DNA of 64,000 bases. It comes from Shimia sp049116215. Its GTDB lineage: Bacteria > Pseudomonadota > Alphaproteobacteria > Rhodobacterales > Rhodobacteraceae. Where the stretch lies: contig NZ_JAGDZB010000003.1 in assembly GCF_049116215.1 (NCBI RefSeq), forward strand, positions 310,001-374,000, written 5' to 3'. The notes under the pieces were generated by a model. It did no database searches. It worked only from the letters and a program-made list of their open reading frames with translations, and was not told the origin of the DNA. Each line of letters begins with the position of its first letter. The stretch's first letter is position 1. A program made the translations under genes and the position numbers. Shown here piece after piece: positions 17,007-24,200 of the stretch.

Positions 17007-18540
17007 GCGGCAAGTGGATGGTGAAGCGGGCGCGCAGGGCTTGGTCCAGATCGGGGGCGAAGCCCGCGGCCGACGGTTGAGAGAGGATTTTCGCTTTGCG
17101 AGATTTGGCTTTTTCAAGCAGACTTGGCTTGCCCATCTCCGCCCATTCTTTAGGAGAGGTTCGATCTCCAAGTGTCGGATAAACATGATCTTTCTGCATG
17201 CGGCTTAAAGTGGCATCTGTGCCGAGATAGTGGCCGGGACCGTTGAGGCAAACATCGCGGATTTGCTCCAATGCCAAGGTTTCCTCATCGACCTCAATGC
17301 CGCGAACTGAACGCAGCGCTTGACCAATAAGATCGTCGCCGAGGATCAGGCTTTCGTGACAGAATCCTAGCAAAGACGCGTGCATGCCGGCAGCCTCATA
17401 AACCATATTAAGGCCAGAGAGGCCGGCCATGACGTTAGAGCACATTTGCTCCCACCCTGCCTGCATGTCTGGCAGTTTGGAGTCGCTGGCCCCGGCGGCG
17501 GCGCCACCAGGCAACCCGTAGAACTTGTGCATTTGGGCGCAGCCCGCTGAAAGCAGGGCTTGTTCGCCGGAGCCGACGCTCATCGCGCCGGTGCGTAGAT
17601 CGAGACCAAAGGGCCAGGTGCCACAAATCGCGGGGTGGCCGGGCGCTATGGCGTTTACATAGACAATGCCAGCAAGACATTCGGCGGTGGCCTGTACAAT
17701 GGCGCCGGCGATGGTGGAGGGCGCGGTGGCGCCCGCCATGCCAGCCGACAGCAAAAGCACCGGCATGCCGCCGCGAATGCAGGCTTCCATGACCTCACAG
17801 CTTTCCGTGGCAAACTTCATCGGCGGCACGACAAAGCAGTTGGTGTTGCTGACAAAGGGGCGTGCGCGCCAGGCGTCTTCGCCACCGGCAATCATGTGCA
17901 GCATCTCCAGCGCATCGGGTACAAATCCAGGTTCGGTAAAGGACACGCCGACGTGTTTGGTGGTGCCAGAGCAGCAGGCGTAGATGGTGTTGAGGTCCAT
18001 CTCCTTGTTGTCGGTGATGTCGCGCGCCACCATCGGGCGCTGCAAAAAATGGATGTTGTCGAGTTGATCAGCAATACGGGCGGCGTCGTGCAAGTCTTGC
18101 ACGGTACTGTCGCGGTAGTCTTCGGTGTCGACGTCCACCATATGCACCGCCGCGCCTGCGGTGCCAAAATGCACGCGGTTGCCGGAGAGCAGTAGATCAT
18201 GGTTGGCGTCTCGGCTGTATAAGGTGATGTCCTTGCAGGCTTTGGCAAGCATGTCTTCGACCAAGGCGCGGGGGAAGCGCAGACGACCGTCGTCGCCCAG
18301 AATGGCACCTGCAGCGGTTAGGATGTTGATGCCAGATTGCGGTGCGTCGGCGAGGCCAATTTGTTCCAATGCGTCCAGGGCGGTTTCGTGGATGCGCTGC
18401 ATATCGCGGTCTGTAAGCGGCTTATACTGGCCGCCTTCCATACCGGCGCGGATCGGGCGGATGTCTTGGGACAGTGGTGCTGAGCGCGCAGCACGACGGG
18501 CGGAGCGGCCGCCGGAGCGGCGGGAAATAGGGGCATTCAT
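17002..18540 (-). CDS. Trimethylamine methyltransferase (MttB) family protein, non-pyrrolysine
   Basis: 512 residues. Basic N-terminal tail (RRSGGRSARRAARSAPLS) resembling the tail of the homologue at 11959, then the MttB TIM-barrel. Landmarks: HETALDALEQIGLADAP, the PPMKFATESCEVMEACIRGGMPV stretch, NAIAPGHPAICGTWPFG and GGAAAGASDSKLPDMQAG. No amber codon interrupts the frame, so it belongs to the pyrrolysine-free group (glycine betaine or related quaternary amine demethylases). It clearly diverges in sequence from the first MttB gene, so a different substrate is likely. AAAGGA lies upstream of the ATG. A 29-codon ORF with a strong ribosome site precedes it by 41 bases. Confidence 0.87.
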   Translation of the reverse strand: MNAPISRRSGGRSARRAARSAPLSQDIRPIRAGMEGGQYKPLTDRDMQRIHETALDALEQIGLADAPQSGINILTAAGAILGDDGRLRFPRALVEDMLAKACKDITLYSRDANHDLLLSGNRVHFGTAGAAVHMVDVDTEDYRDSTVQDLHDAARIADQLDNIHFLQRPMVARDITDNKEMDLNTIYACCSGTTKHVGVSFTEPGFVPDALEMLHMIAGGEDAWRARPFVSNTNCFVVPPMKFATESCEVMEACIRGGMPVLLLSAGMAGATAPSTIAGAIVQATAECLAGIVYVNAIAPGHPAICGTWPFGLDLRTGAMSVGSGEQALLSAGCAQMHKFYGLPGGAAAGASDSKLPDMQAGWEQMCSNVMAGLSGLNMVYEAAGMHASLLGFCHESLILGDDLIGQALRSVRGIEVDEETLALEQIRDVCLNGPGHYLGTDATLSRMQKDHVYPTLGDRTSPKEWAEMGKPSLLEKAKSRKAKILSQPSAAGFAPDLDQALRARFTIHLPQ

Positions 18541-18581
18541 AGAGATAGGGTCCTTTGCGTGTTGATGAGATGAGGGTCACA

Positions 18582-18671
18582 TCAACAGACAGGGCGTCCC
18601 CGTGCGGCGCGTCCGCGCTCTGCGCCGATGGTGAGCACCACCAGCTGGATTTTGCTGCGTATGGCTTGCAT
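18582..18671 (-). CDS. Candidate small ORF (29 aa) upstream of the second MttB gene
   Basis: ATG at 18671 follows AAGGAG at a seven-base distance, among the best ribosome sites in the window. The peptide begins MQAIRSKIQLVVLTIGAE and ends in an Arg/Gly-rich tail (GRAARGRPVC). It stops 41 bases before the MttB start, on the same strand and probably on the same transcript. I recognise no family. It could be a leader peptide or a small protein; the N-terminal half is amphipathic or hydrophobic. Call rests on ribosome site and position only. Confidence 0.4.
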   Translation of the reverse strand: MQAIRSKIQLVVLTIGAERGRAARGRPVC

Positions 18672-18729
18672 GTCGCACTCCTTGTTCGAGAAGTGTGCGA
18701 CTCAGTTTTGGCGACGTCATGTCCAATTG

Positions 18730-18741
18730 CGACAGATGTCG
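18730..18741. promoter_or_regulatory. Inverted repeat upstream of the small ORF and second MttB gene
   Basis: CGACAGATGTCG is a short inverted repeat (CGACA / TGTCG, two-base centre), about 60 bases upstream of the small ORF. The half-site TGTCGCA is also present in the upstream region of the first MttB gene near 11857. Candidate operator; the regulator is unknown. Confidence 0.3.
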
Positions 18742-18769
18742 TTTTTGAAACATTACGCCAACCAAAGGG

Positions 18770-19957
18770 TCAGGCAGCGGGGTGTTTGGCCAGTTTTTCC
18801 GCATGATCCACAAGGGTTTGTAGGGCTTCTTTGAAGCGCTCATCCGCCACAGTCATGGCCACGCGGATGTGGCCGTGGGCAGATTGTCCAAAGCTTTCAC
18901 CGGGCATGGTTGCGATATGATGGGCGTCCAGTAGGCTGTTTGCGAAATCCTCACCAGATAGGCCCGTCGCCCGAACATCCAGCATGATGTACATGGCACC
19001 TTGAGCAGGAATGAGGCCAACGGTGTTTTGATTGGCCAGGATATCCTTGGCAATTTCACGGCGGCGCTGGAAGGGCGCGGCAATATCGCCTTCCAGACCT
19101 TCACCTTGAGCCAGGGCAAACACAGCTGCGTCTTGAATAAAGCCGGGCACGCCGTAGGTGGTGTGGGTGGCGAGGTTGATCAGGTGGGTGATGACCTCGT
19201 TTGGCGCGGCAATCCATCCAATGCGCGAGCCGGTCATAGCGTGGGATTTGGACATAGAACCAACCACAAGCGTGCGCTCGGCCATTCCCGGCAGGGCGCG
19301 GGGACTGATGTGCTCACCTTCCCAGACCTGTGTATCGTAGACTTCGTCGGAGATAAGCCACAGGTCGTGATCTTTGCAGACCTGTGCGATGCCGTTGAGC
19401 GTGTCGCGACCATAGACCGTTCCGGTGGGATTATTTGGCGTGTTGACCAGGAGAGAGGCCGCGCCTTTGGCGGCTTCTTCCGCAATTTCCTCGGGGCGCG
19501 GTTTGAAGGCGTTGGAGGCATGGGTGCGGATTGGCACGGGTTTTGCGCCAACGCCGCGGATGGTCCCGGGGTAGGTGGCGTAATACGGGTCAATATAGAG
19601 TGCGCGCTCTCCCGGTGAGCAGGTGGCGACATGGGCGGCAAACAGTGCGGCTTGACCGCCTGGGGTGATCAAGATGTTCTCGTAGGTCGTTGGCACACCA
19701 GTGCGCTCGGTCAGGCGGGCGGCCACAGTCTCGCGCAATTCCTGTGTGCCGGGCACCATAGCATAGCCGGTATGGCCACCGCGGGCGGATTGGTCCATGG
19801 CGCCGAGGATCACTGGATCGGTGCGGATGTCGTGTTCGCCGATGGTCAGCTCGGTCACATTCACGCCGTCGGCGATCATGCGGCGGGCCTTGTAGAAGAC
19901 ATCCCAGCCGTCAGATCCGCCGCCGGTGATGTTGGTGATGCGCTGCGAAAGTTTCAT
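18770..19957 (-). CDS. PLP-dependent aminotransferase, class I/II
   Basis: 395 residues from the ATG at 19957, placed after GGGAG at an eight-base distance. Fold type I features are visible: TPGGQAALFAA (phosphate-binding region), NTPNNPTGTVYGRDTL with the conserved Asn, SDEVYDTQVWEG with the PLP-binding Asp and Tyr, and SMSKSHAMTGSRIGW with the catalytic Lys. The C-terminal Arg for the substrate carboxylate is in HIRVAMTV. Sequence alone does not define the amino donor or acceptor. It lies upstream of the MttB gene on the same strand, but a candidate promoter lies in between. Confidence 0.88.
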   Translation of the reverse strand: MKLSQRITNITGGGSDGWDVFYKARRMIADGVNVTELTIGEHDIRTDPVILGAMDQSARGGHTGYAMVPGTQELRETVAARLTERTGVPTTYENILITPGGQAALFAAHVATCSPGERALYIDPYYATYPGTIRGVGAKPVPIRTHASNAFKPRPEEIAEEAAKGAASLLVNTPNNPTGTVYGRDTLNGIAQVCKDHDLWLISDEVYDTQVWEGEHISPRALPGMAERTLVVGSMSKSHAMTGSRIGWIAAPNEVITHLINLATHTTYGVPGFIQDAAVFALAQGEGLEGDIAAPFQRRREIAKDILANQNTVGLIPAQGAMYIMLDVRATGLSGEDFANSLLDAHHIATMPGESFGQSAHGHIRVAMTVADERFKEALQTLVDHAEKLAKHPAA

Positions 19958-20097
19958 GTCCCGCACTCCCTAAGTGTTCTTTTGCCTCAGGTGGCAGAGG
20001 GCGCGCGTGCAAGTCAAATTCAATGTCGTGATAGGGGGTATTTCCGTTGCGGCTATGTCGGGAACGCGGGGTAAGGGGTCGGATTTGGCTGTTGAGA

Positions 20098-20150
20098 AAG
20101 GGGGGCTTTGCCCCCGACGCAGCAAGCTGCGACTCCCACAGAATATTTGA
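20098..20150. repeat. Intergenic repeat, degenerate family A copy
   Basis: GGGGGGCTTTGCCCCC hairpin, then GACGCAGCAAGCTGCGACTCCCACAGAATATTTGAGTC. The order (GC hairpin, CTCCC, ATATTTGAG) is the same as in the better copies at 3286 and 16925. Located between soxR and the aminotransferase. Confidence 0.55.
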
Positions 20151-20169
20151 GTCAAGAAGACACCTGGGG

Positions 20170-20670
20170 CTACAGGTCAGACGGCGTGTCGCCCATCAGG
20201 TAACGCGGGCCCGTGCCTCGGGCTTTGGCGCGATCGTCGGGGTTGTAGAGTTTGCAGTTGGACAGGCTGAGGCACCCACAGCCGATGCAGCCGTCGAGTT
20301 GGTCGCGCAGTCTGGTCATTTGCGCAATGCGCGCGTCAAGGTCTTTGCGGAAGCGTTCCGAGATCGCCTGCCAGTCGGCTTTGGTGGGGGTGCGGTTGGA
20401 GGGCAGGCTGTCCAGCGCTTTGCGGATTTCGGCGATCGAAAACCCCAAAGACTGCGAAATCATTACAAAGGACAGGCGGCGGATATCAGCCCGTTCATAG
20501 CGGCGCTGTCCGGTGTCGGTGCGATGCGGATGCACAATGCCTTCTTCCTCATAATAGCGGATTGCAGACGGGGCGAGGCCGGTGCGTTCGGAGATAAATC
20601 CGATGGTCAAACCGGTGGGGCGCAGGCGGAGTTTTTGCTTCGGTTTCATTAGTGATCTGTATTTGTTCAT
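20170..20670 (-). CDS. soxR: Redox-sensitive regulator SoxR (MerR family)
   Basis: 166 residues. MerR winged-helix region LTIGFISERTGLAPSAIRYYEEEGIV and TGQRRYERADIRRLSFVMISQSLGFS, a dimerisation helix, then the [2Fe-2S] motif C128-x2-C131-x-C133-x5-C139 (CIGCGCLSLSNC), diagnostic for SoxR. Oxidation of the cluster by redox-active compounds activates transcription from an over-long promoter spacer. The first ATG (20670) lacks a clear ribosome site; the second at 20649 is equally possible. It diverges from the VOC-EamA pair across 78 bases holding a near-consensus SoxR box, so it very likely controls that pair. Confidence 0.93.
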   Translation of the reverse strand: MNKYRSLMKPKQKLRLRPTGLTIGFISERTGLAPSAIRYYEEEGIVHPHRTDTGQRRYERADIRRLSFVMISQSLGFSIAEIRKALDSLPSNRTPTKADWQAISERFRKDLDARIAQMTRLRDQLDGCIGCGCLSLSNCKLYNPDDRAKARGTGPRYLMGDTPSDL

Positions 20671-20684
20671 AAAAAAGTTCTTGT

Positions 20685-20702
20685 GGTGAAGTTAACTTGA
20701 GG
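20685..20702 (+). promoter_or_regulatory. SoxR box in the VOC-EamA promoter
   Basis: GGTGAAGTTAACTTGAGG matches 15 of 18 positions of the E. coli soxS box CCTCAAGTTAACTTGAGG. It continues as AATTAGCCT, with TAGCCT at 20706-20711 in the place of the soxS -10 (TATACT). The site therefore reads toward the VOC gene. Comparison is to the soxS promoter as I remember it. Confidence 0.85.
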
Positions 20703-20748
20703 AATTAGCCTGAGTCCATCAAGAAATTCAGAGGAAGGACCGAGAGCA

Positions 20749-21123
20749 ATGAAACTTGAGCATGTGAACCTGACAGTACGTGATCCAAAAGCAACTGCAG
20801 CGATCTTGTGTGAGCTGTTTGACTGGCAGGTCCGTTGGGAAGGCGAGTCGATTTATGGTGGCCACACCGTGCATGTGGGCGACACCGAGAGCTATCTGGC
20901 GCTTTATGCCCCCCCCAAGGAGATCCAAAACGCGGAAGAAAGCTATTACCGGGCGGGCGGATTGAACCACATCGGTATTGTTGTCGCTGATCTGGATATG
21001 GTGGAAGCGCGCGTGAAGGCGGCCGGGTTTGTGCCTGGCAACCATGCGGATTACGAGCCGGGAACGCGGTTTTATTTCGAAGGGCCGGATGCCGTCGAGT
21101 ACGAGGTGATCAGCTATGCCTGA
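20749..21123 (+). CDS. VOC (glyoxalase/bleomycin resistance/dioxygenase) family protein
   Basis: 124 residues, one complete VOC domain of two beta-alpha-beta-beta-beta modules. Potential metal ligands: His in LEHVNLTV, His in LNHIGIVV and Glu near the C-terminus (AVEYEVI). The ATG follows AGGAAGG and AGAGC. It starts 38 bases from a -10-like element downstream of the SoxR box and overlaps the EamA gene by eight bases. In a SoxR-controlled unit, a VOC protein could bind or degrade a redox-active small molecule; that is inference. The substrate is not predictable. Confidence 0.87.
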   Translation: MKLEHVNLTVRDPKATAAILCELFDWQVRWEGESIYGGHTVHVGDTESYLALYAPPKEIQNAEESYYRAGGLNHIGIVVADLDMVEARVKAAGFVPGNHADYEPGTRFYFEGPDAVEYEVISYA

Positions 21124-22150
21124 GTTGCAGAAAGCTGGCCCCATCGGATTGCTGATCTGGTGTGGCACCTTGCTGGGCGTGGGGTTCCCGCTCAGCAAGC
21201 TGTCCGCGGCGGCGGGTGTGCCGCCGATGGTCTGGGCGCTTTTGGTGTCCGTTGGCACCTGTACGGCGCTGTTTCCCTTTGTGGCGTTGCGCGGGCAGTT
21301 GCGCCTGCCACGGGGACAGTTGCTGCGCTATGTGCTGGTGACCGGATTGGTGACCTCGGCGGGGATCAACGTGATGATATTTGGCTTGGTGCCAAAGCTG
21401 GGCGCGGGGCAGGTGGGTATGATGTTTGCCTTGTCGCCGGTGGCAACATTGGCGGTGTCATCCTTGTTTGGCCTCAAAACGCCCTCGCGGTTGGGCGTGT
21501 TTGGCATCGCCTTTGGATTGATCGGCGCGCTGATGGTGGCGTTTGGGCGTGGCGGCGTTGAAGGCACGTTGCTTTGGTCTCTGGTCGGGCTGACCATTCC
21601 GGTGATCTTGGCGGCTGGCAATGTCTACCGCACGTTGGATTGGCCCGAGGGAGAACACCCAATTGCCTTGGCGTTTTGGAGCCAGATGGTGTCGATTGTT
21701 GCCTTGGTTGTCGTGATGGTTGCACGCGGGGAAGGTATTGCGCTCCACACCGTGGCGGAGGTTCCTTGGGCGGCAACGGCCCAGATGGTGGCGGCTGCCT
21801 TGACCATACCAGCGTTTTTCCAACTGCAACGTGTGGGTGGGCCAGTGATGTTGAGCCAGATTGGTTATGTTGCGGCTGCTGTGGGCCTTATTGTTGGCGT
21901 GGCTTTGCTGGGTGAACGCTATGGGCCTGTGAGCTGGATTGGAGCAGGTGTCACGGCTGTTGGCATTGCCTTGACCATTCTGGCGCAGACCGGGCGGTCC
22001 ATCGCGATACCAAAGGCCTTCCCGCTGGGACGGTTGACCCGAGCAAAGCTGTGGATCGGCGATGCATGTGAGAAGCAACGTGTGCCCAAACAGGCCAATT
22101 TGTTAGCTGCGCGGCGGCAGGCTGTTCTGAAGCTTCTTCGTCAGGCCTGA
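21116..22150 (+). CDS. EamA/DMT-family transporter, SoxR-linked
   Basis: 344 residues with ten predicted helices in two EamA repeats (about 8-140 and 150-290), plus an unusual 45-residue hydrophilic tail (ending ARRQAVLKLLRQA). GPIGLLIWCGTLLGVGFPLSKLSAAAGV starts the first repeat. It overlaps the VOC gene by eight bases, so the pair is translationally coupled and shares the SoxR-box promoter. Export of a redox-cycling compound is a reasonable guess. Its last 48 bases overlap the convergent YjbR gene. Confidence 0.87.
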   Translation: MPELQKAGPIGLLIWCGTLLGVGFPLSKLSAAAGVPPMVWALLVSVGTCTALFPFVALRGQLRLPRGQLLRYVLVTGLVTSAGINVMIFGLVPKLGAGQVGMMFALSPVATLAVSSLFGLKTPSRLGVFGIAFGLIGALMVAFGRGGVEGTLLWSLVGLTIPVILAAGNVYRTLDWPEGEHPIALAFWSQMVSIVALVVVMVARGEGIALHTVAEVPWAATAQMVAAALTIPAFFQLQRVGGPVMLSQIGYVAAAVGLIVGVALLGERYGPVSWIGAGVTAVGIALTILAQTGRSIAIPKAFPLGRLTRAKLWIGDACEKQRVPKQANLLAARRQAVLKLLRQA

Positions 22151-22447
22151 GCGTACAATATCGTAGGACACCGCCAGACGGTGGCGCAGTTCTTCTGCGT
22201 CGCCGTCGAGCGGCATGTGGATCCAGCTGCGGTGAAAATAGGGCGCCTTAATGCCCACTCCGGCGTCAATCAACATCTGCGCGGTTTCAATGCTGTCGGT
22301 TTTCACGGACACACCGGTGTTGGCAGCACCGATGCAGGCAAACATTTTGCCGCCCACTTTCCAGGCGTCATGTTCGCCGCCCCATGGGTCGGACAGTTCT
22401 GCCCCGGGGAAGGCGGCGCAGATGGTGTTGATGGTTTCTCGGCTCAT
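22103..22447 (-). CDS. MmcQ/YjbR family DNA-binding-fold protein
   Basis: 114 residues from the ATG at 22447, chosen because MSRETINTICAAFPGAE is the usual family start. The rest fits the YjbR fold: PWGGEHDAWKVGGKMFACIGAA, VGIKAPYFHRSWIHMPLDG, LAVSYDIVRSGLTKKL. The family has a MutS-connector-like or double-wing fold and an unproven DNA-binding role. It overlaps the 3' end of the EamA gene on the opposite strand. Confidence 0.82.
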   Translation of the reverse strand: MSRETINTICAAFPGAELSDPWGGEHDAWKVGGKMFACIGAANTGVSVKTDSIETAQMLIDAGVGIKAPYFHRSWIHMPLDGDAEELRHRLAVSYDIVRSGLTKKLQNSLPPRS

Positions 22448-22534
22448 GTCGGCACAGTGCGTCACAGGGGGGAATTGGTCAATTCAGAGATGTCGGGCTT
22501 GACCGCCGTTCGCGCCGAGCATAGGGTCGCCGCC

Positions 22535-22582
22535 ATGAACACTGTACGCACCATTATTATTTGCTGCTGCATTACCTGCTGA
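22535..22582 (+). CDS. Cys-rich leader peptide of cysS (15 aa)
   Basis: ATG at 22535 encodes MNTVRTIIICCCITC and a stop. Four of the last six residues are Cys, all TGC codons, with three in a row. It lies 88 bases upstream of cysS on the same strand, and its product is the substrate amino acid of the downstream enzyme. This is the classical layout of an attenuation leader: ribosome stalling at the Cys codons when charged tRNA-Cys is low would change folding of the RNA downstream. The ribosome site (AGGG) is weak, as in many leaders. Confidence 0.75.
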   Translation: MNTVRTIIICCCITC

Positions 22583-22660
22583 CATCGTCAGGCGGGCCGT
22601 TCTTCTATTTCAAACATGTTTGAGAATTGGTAAGCCCGCCACGGACCAACCGTGTGCTGA
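22583..22660 (+). promoter_or_regulatory. Putative attenuator structures between leader and cysS
   Basis: Overlapping the leader stop is a small hairpin (CTGAC-ATC-GTCAG). It is followed by GGCGGGC (22591-22597), which can pair with GCCCGCC (22634-22640). Inside that long stem lies a perfect 14-bp palindrome, TCAAACATGTTTGA (22610-22623). A T-rich stretch (TTCTTCTATTT) follows the first hairpin. CCGT at 22597 and ACGG at 22641 offer a competing pairing. The elements fit mutually exclusive structures near the cysS start, but no single classical terminator is obvious, so control might be at translation. Confidence 0.5.
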
Positions 22661-22670
22661 GGAGCCACTT

Positions 22671-24083
22671 ATGACTGAGATCAAGCTGCACAATACGCTG
22701 AAACGCCGCAAAGAGGTGTTTGAGCCGATCGATCCTAAAAATGTGCGGATGTATGTCTGTGGGCCAACGGTTTATGACCGCGCGCATATTGGCAATGCGC
22801 GACCTGTGGTGGTGTTTGATGTGCTGTATCGTTTGCTGCGTGAAGAGTATGGCGCCGAACACGTGACCTACGTGCGCAACTTCACCGACGTGGATGACAA
22901 GATCAACACACGGGCGGCGGAGAGCGGTCGCAGCATTGGCGAGATTACGGCGGAAACCACGCAGTGGTATCTTGATGACATGGGCGCGCTAGGGGCGATG
23001 GAGCCCAACCACATGCCGCGGGCGACGCAATACATCGGTGAGATGATCACCATGATCGAGAAGCTGATTGCGGATGGGTTTGCCTATGCACACGACGGCC
23101 ACGTGCTGTTCCGGGTGCGCAAATATGACGACTACGGCAAGCTCTCGGGCCGGTCAGTGGATGACATGATCGCGGGCGCGCGGGTTGAGGTGGCGAGCTA
23201 CAAAGAAGATCCGATGGATTTTGTGCTTTGGAAACCGTCTGATGACGCGACGCCGGGCTGGGAGAGCCCTTGGGGGCGGGGGCGTCCGGGGTGGCATATT
23301 GAGTGCTCGGCGATGAGCAAGGAGCTGTTGGGCGCGCATTTTGACATTCACGGCGGCGGTAATGATTTGTTGTTCCCGCACCATGAAAATGAGATCGCCC
23401 AGAGCTGCTGTGCCAATGGCGGGCAGCACATGGCGAACTACTGGCTGCACAATGAGATGCTGCAGGTGGAAGGCAAGAAGATGTCCAAGTCTTTGGGCAA
23501 CTTCTTCACCGTGCGCGATCTGCTGGATGGGCATGACGGCAATCCGGGCGTTCCGGGTGAAGTGATCCGTTTTGTGTTTCTGAGCACGCATTACGGCAAG
23601 CCGATGGACTGGACCGCGAAGAAGGCGGCGGAGGCTGAGGCCACGCTGCGCAAATGGCGGCGAATTACCGATGGCGTTGCAGCTGCTCCAACTGCGCCCA
23701 TCGAGATCGTGGCAGCTCTCGCGGATGATCTAAACACGTCCCAAGCATTAACTTATCTTCATGTGATCGCTTCTAGAATGCCAAAGTCTTACACTGACTT
23801 GAGCAAGGAATATGGCCCTGCTGATTTGCTTGCAGGTGCTCAACTTCTAGGTCTCCTTACAAATGAGTTGGGCGCCTGGGCACAGGGCGTTGATTTGAGT
23901 GCGTTTGAAGCGCTTCTTGCCGAAACTCGCTCAAAAGCGATGGAGAATAAAGACTTCTCCGAAGTTGATCGTATCAAGGGCGTGCTGATGGACGCAGGTG
24001 TAGAGGTGCGTATGGGCAAAGCGGGTGTAGAACTCTTGCCTGCTGCCGGATTTAACCCCTCCAAGTTGGAGGGGCTTCTGTGA
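22671..24083 (+). CDS. cysS: Cysteinyl-tRNA synthetase
   Basis: 470 residues from the ATG at 22671 (after TGAGGAG). HIGH-type motif AHIGNARP, zinc Cys in YVCGPTVYD and GWHIECSAMS with HHENEIAQS, and the KMSKS motif in KKMSKSLGNF. It charges tRNA-Cys with cysteine in the cytoplasm. A leader peptide with Cys codons lies upstream. From about 23690 to 24010 the codon use turns AT-richer than the first 1 kb (for example a run of TTA, TCT, CTA codons), in the helical C-terminal domain. This may mark a recombined segment, although the protein itself looks intact. Confidence 0.97.
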   Translation: MTEIKLHNTLKRRKEVFEPIDPKNVRMYVCGPTVYDRAHIGNARPVVVFDVLYRLLREEYGAEHVTYVRNFTDVDDKINTRAAESGRSIGEITAETTQWYLDDMGALGAMEPNHMPRATQYIGEMITMIEKLIADGFAYAHDGHVLFRVRKYDDYGKLSGRSVDDMIAGARVEVASYKEDPMDFVLWKPSDDATPGWESPWGRGRPGWHIECSAMSKELLGAHFDIHGGGNDLLFPHHENEIAQSCCANGGQHMANYWLHNEMLQVEGKKMSKSLGNFFTVRDLLDGHDGNPGVPGEVIRFVFLSTHYGKPMDWTAKKAAEAEATLRKWRRITDGVAAAPTAPIEIVAALADDLNTSQALTYLHVIASRMPKSYTDLSKEYGPADLLAGAQLLGLLTNELGAWAQGVDLSAFEALLAETRSKAMENKDFSEVDRIKGVLMDAGVEVRMGKAGVELLPAAGFNPSKLEGLL

Positions 24084-24128
24084 TGCCTTCCGAAACCAAA
24101 GGACATCGCCTGACCGCGGGCGGAAGCA

Positions 24129-24183
24129 AAGCGCCCGCCCATGGGGGCGGTCGGGCGCTGTCCGTGACGCAAGCGCCACGGAC
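24129..24183. other. Two hairpins between cysS and cimA
   Basis: GCGCCCG...CGGGCGC and GTCCGTG/CACGGAC inverted repeats occupy the 117-base gap. Neither has a clear T-run, so partial read-through into cimA is possible. Confidence 0.4.
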
Positions 24184-24200
24184 CAAGAAGGAATGCTGTC

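Noticed and set aside
11959..18540. True pyrrolysine trimethylamine methyltransferases
   Set aside because: No in-frame TAG in either MttB-like gene and no pyl genes in the window.
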